Shown here piece by piece: positions 17,034 through 25,313 of a stretch of 46,878 nucleotides of DNA. Below the pieces are notes generated by a model. That model worked only from the letters and a program-made list of their open reading frames with translations. It did not search any database and was not told the origin of the DNA. The stretch's first letter is position 1, and every line of letters begins with the position of its first letter. The stretch spans positions 1 to 46,878 of the forward strand of contig JBFWUW010000057.1 of the NCBI GenBank assembly GCA_050247075.1, written 5' to 3'. Source of the DNA: JBFWUW01 sp050247075 (GTDB lineage: Bacteria; Planctomycetota; Planctomycetia; Pirellulales; JBFWUW01). The position numbers and the translations under genes are program-made.

Positions 17034-18376
17034 TCCACGATTCACTAGCCCGCCCGATCGCCGCGCCGCTGCTGCCCAGTACAGCATCGGCAAGCTGGCT
17101 GCAACGCACTTGCCGGCGGCTGTTCTTGAGCCGGCTGGATACATTGCGCGAGGGCCGCATTGCCCTGCATTTTAGCGGTCAAGCCGCTACGGTGGGCACA
17201 TCGGACGGTGAACCGACGGTGTGTTGGGACATTCATGATCCGGCGTTCTTCGTCCGTGCCGTCACCGGGGGAAGCTTGGGCGTGGCCGAGTCTTACCTGC
17301 GGGGCGAATGGGATTGCGATGATTTGCTGTCCCTCTTTCGGCTGTTTGCACGCAATATGTCGTTGGCCCAAAGCGGCGAACGCGGGCTGGCCCGCTTGGG
17401 CAAGCTGGCGGCCCGGTTTTGGCACGCCGCGCGGCGCAACAGCCTCCGCGGCAGCCGGCGGAACATCGAAGCCCACTACGATCTGGGCAACGACTTTTTC
17501 TCACTCATGCTCGATGAAACGATGGCTTACTCCAGCGGAATCTTCTTGCAGCCCGACAGCACGCTAGAAGAGGCTTCTCGCGAAAAATTCGACCGGCTCT
17601 GCCGCAAACTGGCGCTGCGGCCGGGCGACCATCTGCTAGAAATCGGCAGCGGCTGGGGGGGCATGGCCCTGCACGCCGCCGCGGAGTACGGCTGCCGCGT
17701 CACCACCACAACCATTTCGCCCAGCCAGCGGGAGTATGCCCAGGCCAAGATCGACGCCGCCGGACTGGCGGGCCGTATCACATTGTTGGGTTGCGACTAC
17801 CGCGATCTGCGCGGCCAATACGACAAGCTGGTTTCCGTCGAAATGATTGAAGCGGTCGGCCGGCGATACCTGCCCGGCTTCTTTCGGCAAATCAGCCGCT
17901 TGCTCAAGCCGGACGGCCGATGTGCCTTGCAAGCCATTCTGATCCCCGACCAGCGCGACTCGCAGTACTTGCGATCGGTCGATTTCATTCAGAAGTACGT
18001 TTTTCCGGGTGGCTGCTTGCCTTCGATGGCCTCCATCCATGCCGCCGTGGCGGACCAGACCGACTTGCGGCTCGTCCATTTTGAGGAGATCTCACCGCAC
18101 TATGCCCGCACGCTCGATGCGTGGCGGCAGCGGTTTGAGTCGCGGCTCGCGGAGGTACGCCAACTGGGGTACCCCGAACGGTTCGTTCGCTTGTGGCGTT
18201 ACTACCTGTCTTATTGCCAGGCTGGCTTTGCGGAACGGGCCGTGAGCGTGGCCCAAATGCAGTTCGACAAGCCGCGCATACGCCACGACCCCTTGGAAAT
18301 CACCAACCGGGCCGCCGGGGCGAGCTGCGGTGCTGAATTGCTGTCTGCCTGCGGAATGACTTCGGAGGAACTATGA
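17030..18376 (+). CDS. Cyclopropane-fatty-acid-synthase-type SAM methyltransferase
   Basis: The product is 448 residues, slightly longer than E. coli Cfa. An N-terminal lipid-binding region (DPAFFVRAVTGGSLGVAESY, then RNIEAHYDLGNDFFSLMLDE) precedes the SAM-binding fold with LLEIGSGWGGMALHAA near residue 205. The segment VSVEMIEAVGRRYLPGFF replaces the MFEHVG form of classical Cfa enzymes, a variant seen in methyltransferases linked to the FAD/DUF1365 pair. It should methylate the double bond of membrane phospholipid acyl chains, giving cyclopropane or methyl-branched products. The membrane surface is the site of action. It is coupled by ATGA overlaps to genes on both sides. Confidence 0.93.
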   Translation: MIHDSLARPIAAPLLPSTASASWLQRTCRRLFLSRLDTLREGRIALHFSGQAATVGTSDGEPTVCWDIHDPAFFVRAVTGGSLGVAESYLRGEWDCDDLLSLFRLFARNMSLAQSGERGLARLGKLAARFWHAARRNSLRGSRRNIEAHYDLGNDFFSLMLDETMAYSSGIFLQPDSTLEEASREKFDRLCRKLALRPGDHLLEIGSGWGGMALHAAAEYGCRVTTTTISPSQREYAQAKIDAAGLAGRITLLGCDYRDLRGQYDKLVSVEMIEAVGRRYLPGFFRQISRLLKPDGRCALQAILIPDQRDSQYLRSVDFIQKYVFPGGCLPSMASIHAAVADQTDLRLVHFEEISPHYARTLDAWRQRFESRLAEVRQLGYPERFVRLWRYYLSYCQAGFAERAVSVAQMQFDKPRIRHDPLEITNRAAGASCGAELLSACGMTSEEL

Positions 18377-19503
18377 AACGGCTAACGAAATACTGGGAGT
18401 ACGGAGTCGGCTGCGCGTTAGCCGCGGCGGAAAGGAGCTGGCTCCCCGACTGGCTGTTGCGGGCCGGCATTCGCCGCTTATGCCATCAGCGTTTGCGGCA
18501 GTGCGATGCCCGCGATGACTCGGCTAATGAAGCCGCCTTGCAAGCCTTGCTGCAAGAGTCACGTCGCGGACCAATCGCCTTGCTGCCGGAACTGGCCAAC
18601 GAGCAACATTACGAACTGCCGGCCGAGTTCTTCGCCCTGATGCTGGGCGAACGCCGCAAATACAGTTGCGGGCTATGGCAGCCAGAAGCCACCAACCTGG
18701 ATCAGGCGGAAGATGTGGCCCTGAATGCCACCTGCGAACATGCCCAGTTGGAGGATGGCCAAGAGATACTGGAACTGGGGTGCGGCTGGGGTTCTCTCAC
18801 GTTGTGGATGGCGGCCCGCTACCCAGCGGCACGGATTGTGGCGGTATCCAATTCGCACTCACAACGGCGGTTTATTGAGAGCGAATGCCGCAGGCTACAT
18901 TTGGCCAACGTGCAAGTGTTGACGGCGGATATCAACGGCTTCAGCCCCACGCGGCAATTTGACCGCGTGGTATCGGTCGAAATGTTCGAGCATGTGCGAA
19001 ACCACTCCCGGTTGTTACAGCGGATTGCCGGTTGGCTGCGGCCGGGTGGAAAATTGTTCGTGCATATCTTTTGCCACCGGCGGTTTGCCTATCCCTTTGA
19101 GCAACAGGGCCAACAAAACTGGATGGGACGGCACTTTTTCTCCGGCGGCATGATGCCATCGCGAGACTGGCTGGACCGCCACGACGACGACTTAGCCGTC
19201 GAGCAACGTTGGCACTGGAACGGCGAACATTACCGCCGCACGGCCGAAAGCTGGCTGGAACGGCTCGATGCCAATCGCGGCCAGGCGCTGGCCATCTTGC
19301 GGGCGGCCTATGGTCCCGGCCAAGCGGACCTGTGGTTGCAGCGCTGGCGGATGTTTTTGCTGGCCGTGGCCGAACTGTTTGGCTTCGCCGGCGGAACGGA
19401 GTGGTATGTCATCCACGCGTTATTGGCCCACCAAGGCGCCGCCCGCAAGGTTGCTTCGACATCGCTGGCTGGCTCGCTTCAGCAGGAAGGATGTGCCCCT
19501 TGA
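18373..19503 (+). CDS. Second SAM methyltransferase, coclaurine N-methyltransferase-like
   Basis: The product is 376 residues. It shares the Cfa superfamily core (YSCGLWQPEATNLDQAE, then LELGCGWGSLTLWMAARYP). Its second half, however, follows the plant coclaurine N-methyltransferase-like branch: SVEMFEHVRNHSRLLQRIA, LFVHIFCHRRFAYPFE and NWMGRHFFSGGMMPS. Bacterial members of this branch have no settled substrate; a lipid head group, amine or acyl chain are all possible. It begins by ATGA overlap with the preceding methyltransferase and ends inside the start region of the desaturase, so all five genes are one transcript. Two related methyltransferases side by side suggest two successive or alternative methylations. 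Confidence 0.88.
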   Translation: MKRLTKYWEYGVGCALAAAERSWLPDWLLRAGIRRLCHQRLRQCDARDDSANEAALQALLQESRRGPIALLPELANEQHYELPAEFFALMLGERRKYSCGLWQPEATNLDQAEDVALNATCEHAQLEDGQEILELGCGWGSLTLWMAARYPAARIVAVSNSHSQRRFIESECRRLHLANVQVLTADINGFSPTRQFDRVVSVEMFEHVRNHSRLLQRIAGWLRPGGKLFVHIFCHRRFAYPFEQQGQQNWMGRHFFSGGMMPSRDWLDRHDDDLAVEQRWHWNGEHYRRTAESWLERLDANRGQALAILRAAYGPGQADLWLQRWRMFLLAVAELFGFAGGTEWYVIHALLAHQGAARKVASTSLAGSLQQEGCAP

Positions 19504-20438
19504 GTCATGTGGAATCGGCTGTTTTGGCTCGTCAACCAATCCTTCAAGCATCGTCTGCCGCGGCAAAAAAGCGCATCGGCTGGCATCGCTTGGTGTCGTT
19601 GTTGGGCATGCACGCCGGCTGTCTGGCCCTGTTCTGGGTCGGCTGGAGTTGGTCCGCTGTTGCCGTGGCGGTCTCTTTGTATGTAGCCCGCGCGTTTGGG
19701 TTGACGGCGTTCTACCATCGCTATTTTTCCCATCGGGCTTTTAAGACCTCGCGCTGGTTTCAGTTCGCGGGGGCTTTGCTTGGTTGCGCGGCGGCGCAAA
19801 AGGGTCCGCTGTGGTGGGCGGCCCACCATCGCGAACACCATCGCCGCGCCGACAACGAGGGAGATGTCCACTCGCCACGGCAGCATGGCGTGCTGTGGGC
19901 GCACATGCTCTGGTTTCTTACCGACGATAACAACACCTGCCACTCGGCCAGGGTTCGCGATTGGACCCGCTTCCCCGAACTTGTGTGGCTCGACCGCTTG
20001 AGCATGCTGGTGCCCGTGATTGGCTGGGGGCTGCTCTACGCGACTGGCACTTGGTTGAACCGCACCTGGCCCTCGCTGGGTACCTCGGGCGGACAATTCC
20101 TGGTGTGGGGTGGGTTTGTATCGACCGTCTGCCTGTACCATGTCACTTACTCCATCAATTCGTTGGCCCACTTGTGGGGCCGGCGGCGGTTTGCCACCCG
20201 CGACGATAGCCGCAACAACTTGCCGCTGGCGATTTTGACCCTGGGAGAAGGCTGGCATAACAACCACCATTTCCATGCCTCGTCGGCGCGGCAAGGGTTT
20301 TACTGGTGGGAGATCGACCTAACGTATTACGGACTGGTGGGACTATCGTGGCTGGGCCTGGTGTGGGACCTGAAGCCCGTTCCCGCCCGCGTGTTGGAGC
20401 TAGGCCGCGGGAACCTGGCGAAAAGGAGCGGTTCTTGA
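19491..20438 (+). CDS. Acyl-CoA/acyl-lipid delta-9-type desaturase
   Basis: The product is 315 residues with four or more membrane segments. All three di-iron histidine boxes are present: HRYFSH, HHREHH and GWHNNHHFH, in the order of stearoyl-CoA-type desaturases. It introduces a double bond into a saturated acyl chain, using O2 and an electron donor. The start is uncertain: ATG at 19491, or TTG at 19500 (TTGA overlapping the previous stop) with AGGAAGG nine bases upstream. As the last gene of the operon it could supply the unsaturated chain that the Cfa-type enzyme methylates and the flavoprotein then oxidises. That order is inference from gene content. Confidence 0.92.
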   Translation: MCPLSHVESAVLARQPILQASSAAAKKRIGWHRLVSLLGMHAGCLALFWVGWSWSAVAVAVSLYVARAFGLTAFYHRYFSHRAFKTSRWFQFAGALLGCAAAQKGPLWWAAHHREHHRRADNEGDVHSPRQHGVLWAHMLWFLTDDNNTCHSARVRDWTRFPELVWLDRLSMLVPVIGWGLLYATGTWLNRTWPSLGTSGGQFLVWGGFVSTVCLYHVTYSINSLAHLWGRRRFATRDDSRNNLPLAILTLGEGWHNNHHFHASSARQGFYWWEIDLTYYGLVGLSWLGLVWDLKPVPARVLELGRGNLAKRSGS

Positions 20439-20557
20439 CCGCGCGGCTGCTGTTGGAGGATTTGCCGCTGTCGGCTAGTTTGTGGTGAAGTTGCCGTGGG
20501 CTGGGTTTGGCCCTGGCTGGTTTGCGCGACCGCTTCACTCATCCATAAGGCTTTGCC

Positions 20558-21091
20558 ATGCCTGCCGCAGCGACGCTGTCCTTAGCCGATCACATCCGGG
20601 CGATCCCCGATTTTCCCAAGCCGGGCATCTTGTTTCGCGATATCACACCGATGCTGGCCCACCCGGCCGCCTTGCGCGAGTCGATCCGCCAACTGGCGGA
20701 ACACTATCGAGGCAAGAAGATCGACGTCATCGCCGCCGCCGAGGCCCGCGGGTTTATCTTTGCCGTGCCACTGGCGCTAGAGCTGAATGCCGGCTTCGTG
20801 CCGGTGCGCAAGCCGGGCAAGCTGCCCTTCGACACGCACGCCTTCCATTACGAACTGGAGTACGGCACCGACACGCTGGAAGTCCACATCGACGGCATTC
20901 AGCCGGGCCAAAACGTATTGTTGGTCGACGACCTGCTGGCCACCGGCGGCACCATGGCCGCCTGCTGCCAACTAGTCGAGCGCTGCGGCGCAAACGTAGC
21001 GGGCTGCGCCTTCGTGATTGAACTAACCAGCCTGAACGGCAAAGCCAAGATTGCCCCGCACGAGGCGTTCAGTTTGGTTCGATATGAGTGA
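20558..21091 (+). CDS. apt: Adenine phosphoribosyltransferase
   Basis: The product is 177 residues, the normal length. It makes AMP from adenine and PRPP in purine salvage. Family segments appear in order: IRAIPDFPKPGILFRDITPM, AAEARGFIFAVPLALELNAGFVPVRKPGKLP and the PRPP-binding loop NVLLVDDLLATGGTM. It stands 119 bases after the lipid operon, with a probable separate promoter that I could not fix. Downstream, a 25-bp perfect palindrome may end the transcript. Confidence 0.97.
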   Translation: MPAAATLSLADHIRAIPDFPKPGILFRDITPMLAHPAALRESIRQLAEHYRGKKIDVIAAAEARGFIFAVPLALELNAGFVPVRKPGKLPFDTHAFHYELEYGTDTLEVHIDGIQPGQNVLLVDDLLATGGTMAACCQLVERCGANVAGCAFVIELTSLNGKAKIAPHEAFSLVRYE

Positions 21092-21104
21092 GGAGCGAAG
21101 AAGC

Positions 21105-21176
21105 CGTCAGCGGAGAAGCTGTCAGCCATCAGCCGGATACGAAAAAGCTGATGGCTGACAGCTTCTCCGCTGATAG
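21105..21176. repeat. Long perfect palindrome of the CATCAGC repeat family
   Basis: Perfect 25-base arms at 21109-21133 and 21147-21171 enclose 13 bases; pairing extends two to three bases further outward. Arms contain CGGAGAAGCTGTCAGCCATC. It lies between the convergent stops of apt and a DUF1501 gene. It is followed by GATAGCTTTT, so it may terminate transcription from the apt side. Relatives lie at 3295-3322 and 6252-6289. Confidence 0.9.
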
Positions 21177-21185
21177 CTTTTGCCT

Positions 21186-22631
21186 TCACCCCACCAGTTC
21201 TTTCACCACTTTCCCATGCACGTCGGTCAGGCGGAAATCTCGGCCGGCGTAGCGGAAGGTGAACCGCTCGTGGTCAAAGCCTAGCAGGTGCAGCATCGTG
21301 GCGTGCAGGTCGTGGGGGTGAACGCGGTTCTCCACCGCCTTGAAGCCAAACTCATCGGTTGCGCCATAAGTTTGGCCTCCTTTAATCCCGCCGCCCGCCA
21401 GCCAGACGCTAAACCCGTAATGGTTGTGGTCGCGGCCATTGGCGGCGGGCAGTTCGGCCACGGGCGTGCGGCCAAATTCGCCCCCCCACAATATCAGTGT
21501 TTCGTCCAACAGCCCGCGTTGTTTGAGGTCTTTCAGCAGCGCCCCAATCGCCTGGTCGCTCTCGCCCGCCAGCTTGCGGTGGTTGGCTTCGATATCGTTG
21601 TGGTTGTCCCACGGCTGGCCGGCTCCGTGCCAGATCTGCACGAACCGCACGCCGCGCTCCACCAACCGCCGCGCGGTCAGCATCTGCCGGGCCTGCGTAC
21701 CCGGGCCGTACAGGTCCAGAATATGTTGCGGCTCGCGGCTGAGGTCGAAGGCCTCGGCCGCTTCAATTTGCATGCGATAGGCCAGCTCGAACGATTGCAG
21801 CCGGGCCTCTAGTTGGGCATCGTCATGACGGGCCTCCTTGTGGCGGCGGTTGAGTTCGCCCACGAGGTCGAGCTGCCGCCGCTGTTCCTTCAAGGTCGAA
21901 GTGCTGTTGCGGATATGCTCAATCAGCTTCTCGATCTCGGTGTGCTGTGTGTCGAGATACGTCCCTTGATAGATGCCGGGCAGAAAGCCCGACTGCCAGT
22001 TTTGCGCCCCTTGAATCGGCACGCCGGCGGGGCACATGGAAATGAACGCCGGCAGATTCTGATTCTCGGCTCCCAGGCCATAGGTGACCCACGAACCAAA
22101 GCTGGGCCGCACCAGCCGGGCTTCGCCCGTGTTCATCATCAACAGCGATGGCTCATGGTTGGGCACGTCGGCATACATCGAGCGGACGACCGCGATGTCG
22201 TCGATCGACTCGGCCACTTTGGGAAAAATCTCGCTGACTTCAATACCGCTCTGCCCATGTTTTTGAAACTTGAACGGCGAAGGGTAAGCCGCACCGGTCT
22301 TGCGCTCCGTCACCAGATTATCGGTGGGCAGGCTCTGGCCGGCGTACTTGGCCAACAGCGGCTTGGGGTCGAACGTATCGACCTGCGATGGCCCGCCGTT
22401 CATGAACAGGTGGATCACATGTTTGGCCCGCGCGGGAAAGTGCGGAGCCTTGGGCGACAACGGATTGCCCCGCTCGGCGGCCAGCAGCCCGTTGCCGCCA
22501 CGGTCAGCGGCGACCAGGCCCATGTCGGCCAGCATCGAACCGAGCGCCACGCTACCCAGGCCCATGCCGCCGCGACGCAACAATTCGCGCCGCGAGAGGC
22601 CCAACGGCTGGCATGGTTGAAGAGAGTTCAT
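21186..22631 (-). CDS. DUF1501 exported protein (copy A)
   Basis: The product is 481 residues from the Met at 22631; the frame is open 64 codons further but without homology-like character. A twin-arginine signal is visible (LSRRELLRRGGMGLGSVALG). DUF1501 proteins have an alkaline-phosphatase/sulfatase-like fold. Characteristic segments are FMNGGPSQVDTFDPKP, ERGVRFVQIWHGAGQPWDNH, ILWGGEFGRTP and NGRDHNHYGFSVWLAGGG, with Asp and His residues placed as for metal binding. The function is unproven. In planctomycetes these usually follow a DUF1549/DUF1553 cytochrome gene; none is present here. It lies downstream of a second DUF1501 gene on the same strand, 231 bases apart. Confidence 0.95.
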   Translation of the reverse strand: MNSLQPCQPLGLSRRELLRRGGMGLGSVALGSMLADMGLVAADRGGNGLLAAERGNPLSPKAPHFPARAKHVIHLFMNGGPSQVDTFDPKPLLAKYAGQSLPTDNLVTERKTGAAYPSPFKFQKHGQSGIEVSEIFPKVAESIDDIAVVRSMYADVPNHEPSLLMMNTGEARLVRPSFGSWVTYGLGAENQNLPAFISMCPAGVPIQGAQNWQSGFLPGIYQGTYLDTQHTEIEKLIEHIRNSTSTLKEQRRQLDLVGELNRRHKEARHDDAQLEARLQSFELAYRMQIEAAEAFDLSREPQHILDLYGPGTQARQMLTARRLVERGVRFVQIWHGAGQPWDNHNDIEANHRKLAGESDQAIGALLKDLKQRGLLDETLILWGGEFGRTPVAELPAANGRDHNHYGFSVWLAGGGIKGGQTYGATDEFGFKAVENRVHPHDLHATMLHLLGFDHERFTFRYAGRDFRLTDVHGKVVKELVG

Positions 22632-22862
22632 GCATCCATCTTGATGCGGAATTTCATGCGACGCAAGCGTTGCCGTAGCCGCATGGATCCTGCCGTGCCG
22701 GCTTGCGACGGTAGCGACGGACCATTCACAACATCCGCCCATGGCCCCTGCGAGGGAGAATGCCCGGGGGAGAGTGAGTGCTTTGGATGCTTCATGCCCA
22801 TCAACTGCGCGCGGCAACAACAATCACGCACGCGCCAAACCGGCGAGGCAGAAGCTTTACGG

Positions 22863-24242
22863 CTACGTCCAGAACTCACTTATCGGTGAACCGCTGGGCA
22901 GCACGCTGATGGGGCGGCCGGCGTTGTTCAGGTACTGGGCTTCATAATCGACACCCAGGTGGCGGTAGACGGTGGCCAGTACGTCTTGAGGCGATCTGGG
23001 ATTGGCTTTGGGGAAGGCGCCCAGAGCGTCCGAGGAACCTACGATGCGGCCCCCTTGGATGGGACCGCCGGCCAGCGCCGCGCTAAACACGTTGGGGTAG
23101 TGGTCGCGCCCGGCGTTGCCATTCACCCGCGGCGTGCGGCCAAATTCGCCCCAGGCCAGCACCAATGTGCTGGATAACAACCCGCGTTCCTCCAGGTCTT
23201 GGATCAACGCGGTGTAGGCCTGGTCCCAACGCGGCAAGAAACCGCGCCGCAGCGAATCGAAGCCTTTGACGTGGGTATCCCACCAGCGCAGATCGACCGT
23301 CACCAACCGCACGCCCGCCTCAACCAGGCGGCGGGCCAGCAACATCCGCTGGCTCCAGGCCGGCGCACCGCAACGGTCGGCCGCACCCGGATCGAACGCC
23401 GGAAAAAAGCCGTAGCGTTCGCGGAGTTCGCGAGGCTCTTTATCCAGATCGAAAGCCTCGCGGGCCGATGGCGAACTGAGAATGCTCCAGGCTTGCTGCT
23501 GGAACCTGTCCATGGCCCCCATGTGGCCGCGGTTATCGACTTCTTGTTGGACGCGGTCAAACCCGTTCAGCAGGGCGCGGCGGTCGCCTAGCCGTTCCAG
23601 CGTCAGTCCTTCCGCCATGGCGAAATTGGGCAGATTGAACGGGCCGTCGGCCGCCGGATCGGCGATGGTTTCAAACGGTTTATAGGCCACGCCCAGGTAA
23701 GCGCTGTTGGTGCCGGGATCCATCTTGGGGATCATCACGTAGGCCGGCAGGCTGGGATTAAGGTGGCCCAACTGTTTGGCGGTCACACTGCCGATACTGG
23801 GATGGATGTTCTCGTCGGCCTTGGGGCCTGGCGGGTAGCCCGTGAAGCAGAGCTGATCGCCGGTGGAATGGCCGGCATCGGGATGGTGCAGGCTCCGCAC
23901 GATCGACCACTTGTCCATGATGGAAGCGGTTTTGGGGAGCATGTCCGAAAGCTGAATGCCCGGCACGTTGGTCGGGATGATCCCAAACTCGCCCCGGTAT
24001 TCGACGGGGGCCTCGGGCTTGACATCCCACATGTCGATATGGCTGGGCCCGCCGCGCATCCACAAGATGATGACGGAGTTGGGGCGCGTGCCTGTCGCGG
24101 CTTGGGCCTCGCTTCGCAACAATTGCGAAAGGGTCAAGCCGCTGCTGCCCAACATGCCGGCCTTGAGAAAACCGCGGCGGCTGAAGTCGAACGTGCGGCG
24201 CAACTCGGCGCAGCCGTTACGATTGTCCCAATTCTGGCTCAT
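22863..24242 (-). CDS. DUF1501 exported protein (copy B)
   Basis: The product is 459 residues from Met at 24242 (MSQNWDN); 14 further codons upstream are in frame but unlikely. It has a very good twin-arginine motif (FSRRGFLKAGM), indicating export of a folded, possibly metal-containing protein. DUF1501 hallmarks: LWMRGGPSHIDMWDVKPEAP, GVRLVTVDLRWWDTHVKG, LAWGEFGRTPRVN and AGRDHYPNVFSAALAGG, and a C-terminal DVLATVYRHLGVD. It is clearly paralogous to copy A but diverged. The pair may form one transcript. Function unknown. Confidence 0.95.
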   Translation of the reverse strand: MSQNWDNRNGCAELRRTFDFSRRGFLKAGMLGSSGLTLSQLLRSEAQAATGTRPNSVIILWMRGGPSHIDMWDVKPEAPVEYRGEFGIIPTNVPGIQLSDMLPKTASIMDKWSIVRSLHHPDAGHSTGDQLCFTGYPPGPKADENIHPSIGSVTAKQLGHLNPSLPAYVMIPKMDPGTNSAYLGVAYKPFETIADPAADGPFNLPNFAMAEGLTLERLGDRRALLNGFDRVQQEVDNRGHMGAMDRFQQQAWSILSSPSAREAFDLDKEPRELRERYGFFPAFDPGAADRCGAPAWSQRMLLARRLVEAGVRLVTVDLRWWDTHVKGFDSLRRGFLPRWDQAYTALIQDLEERGLLSSTLVLAWGEFGRTPRVNGNAGRDHYPNVFSAALAGGPIQGGRIVGSSDALGAFPKANPRSPQDVLATVYRHLGVDYEAQYLNNAGRPISVLPSGSPISEFWT

Positions 24243-24439
24243 CGCAAACCTGATTGGTGGGTGAGTCGGAGGGCAGGCAAACACAAACCGTTAACGGGTG
24301 GCACAGCCACCCGCCCGGAGGCAGGATACATCCACTCCTATTTATATTACGGCAATGGGGGGCAAGTCAATCAAGTCTTTTCCGATTTGCTGGCATTGCT
24401 AGCACGGGTTTTCCGTGGCAAATGGCCTGGCAGGCGCCG

Positions 24440-24472
24440 TTCTGAACACCGAATACCGGACATCGAACACTA
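24440..24472. repeat. TTCGGTGTTCAG-type dispersed repeat, copy 2
   Basis: On the minus strand it reads TAGTGTTCGATGTCCGG then TATTCGGTGTTCAGAAC. Its first TAG is the stop codon of the SRPBCC gene. It shares TTCGGTGTTCAG with 6225-6250. Confidence 0.55.
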
Positions 24473-24916
24473 TTTCGCCATCAACCTCCTCGCCACCCGC
24501 TGCCATCTGCGTTGGCGATACCGGTAAAAGCAGACCGCGAACAGCCAGACAAGCGGCGTCAGCCACCTTGCATCGACCTCCACCGTGTCGGAATAGCGGG
24601 TTTGGCCGTCGGGCAGTTCCCGCACGCGGATGCAATGGTCCCAACGGCGGCAGAGAGCGTCGGTCTCGCGCGTGCGAATTTCGCGGGCGTCGGGATCGAC
24701 CCTTTCAAACCGCAGCGTCCGCGGCCCCAGGGGGATCAGCCCGAATAAGAACAGGCGGCAGCGGAGGGCAGCGCGCTCGCTCCACCGCGTAGGCCAATCC
24801 TCTCCACGGATCACGACCACTGGCCAGATCACCTCGTGCAACAGCGATGGTTTTAGAACTTCGTCCCAGACCATCGCGGCCGGGCAAGGCAATTGAGTAG
24901 CGCAGTGGACAAGCAT
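24470..24916 (-). CDS. SRPBCC/START-like ligand-binding protein
   Basis: The product is 148 residues. The pattern fits the SRPBCC helix-grip fold: an opening strand and helix (HCATQLPCPAAMVWDEVLKP), a long run of strands (LFLFGLIPLGPRTLRFERV, YSDTVEVDARWLTPLVWLFA) and a C-terminal amphipathic, Arg-rich helix (YRYRQRRWQRVARRLMAK). Such proteins bind hydrophobic ligands or act as aromatase/cyclase-like or lipid-transfer proteins; no specific ligand can be named. A structured leader with a terminator (25021-25250) lies upstream on the same strand, 105 bases from the start codon, suggesting regulation by transcription attenuation. Its stop codon comes from a dispersed repeat. Confidence 0.7.
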   Translation of the reverse strand: MLVHCATQLPCPAAMVWDEVLKPSLLHEVIWPVVVIRGEDWPTRWSERAALRCRLFLFGLIPLGPRTLRFERVDPDAREIRTRETDALCRRWDHCIRVRELPDGQTRYSDTVEVDARWLTPLVWLFAVCFYRYRQRRWQRVARRLMAK

Positions 24917-25020
24917 GGCGGCGGATCAGGAAAGTGCCGTGGATAGGAACATCACGCGATATCCAGTCCAGCGCAGTGAGCCGCGGGACGTTACCGCCCC
25001 AGACGCGGCTGCTTCCATCC

Positions 25021-25062
25021 ATAAAAAAAAGCCGGCGATGGAACATCTGTTCCATCGCCGGC
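25021..25062 (-). terminator. Strong minus-strand intrinsic terminator in the leader region
   Basis: Arms GCCGGCGATGGAACA (25031-25045) and TGTTCCATCGCCGGC (25048-25062) pair perfectly over 15 bases with a two-base tip. On the minus strand the hairpin is followed directly by eight T (complement of 25023-25030). CGATGGAAC in one arm also occurs in the upstream closing stem at 25116-25245, so the two structures can compete. Confidence 0.93.
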
Positions 25063-25250
25063 CGGTGATCCCTGAGCAGCCGGGGCGGCATTGCACCGCC
25101 CCGGCGCTCAGTCTTTAAGTTCCATCGTGAAGCACTCGCCGCCGCGGCTGACCCAGTAGCCACAAGCTGCAAGCTTAATGCTCCGACCCAGGAGGGAGGG
25201 TAGCACGCCGGTTCCCGCAAACTAGCGTGCTGACGATGGAACTTACAATT
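25063..25250 (-). ncRNA. Multibranched structured RNA element, unknown class
   Basis: A 13-bp perfect closing stem joins 25116-25128 to 25233-25245. Inside it: AGCACGC/GCGTGCT (25202-25208 with 25225-25231), ACCC/GGGT (25186-25189 with 25198-25201), a branch closed by AGCA/TGCT (25131-25134 with 25179-25182) that holds GGCT/AGCC (25146-25149 with 25158-25161) and AAGCT/AGCTT (25164-25168 with 25172-25176). After the closing stem in minus direction comes a 10-bp hairpin (25079-25088 with 25096-25105), then the terminator. The order stem, junction, terminator, gene is that of a riboswitch. It could instead be an independent small RNA or a 3-prime UTR of the Mur-like operon that ends at 25314. 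I recognise no known riboswitch motif. The minus orientation rests on the T-run. Confidence 0.6.
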
Positions 25251-25313
25251 GGTCTCTCTGTGTCTTGATGTTGGTTGGTAACGGAATCGCTGCCTCATGT
25301 TTCAACGAGCGAT

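Noticed and set aside
25116..25245. SRP (4.5S) RNA on the plus strand
   Set aside because: GGTTCCCGCAA and a GGAGGGAGG stretch look faintly similar, but the order is wrong and the diagnostic GGAAGGAAGCAG loop is absent. The T-run places the element on the minus strand.
25063..25250. Cobalamin, TPP, SAM or T-box riboswitch
   Set aside because: I looked for the B12 box, CUGAGA, SAM-I and GGGTGGNACCGCG motifs on the minus strand and found none.
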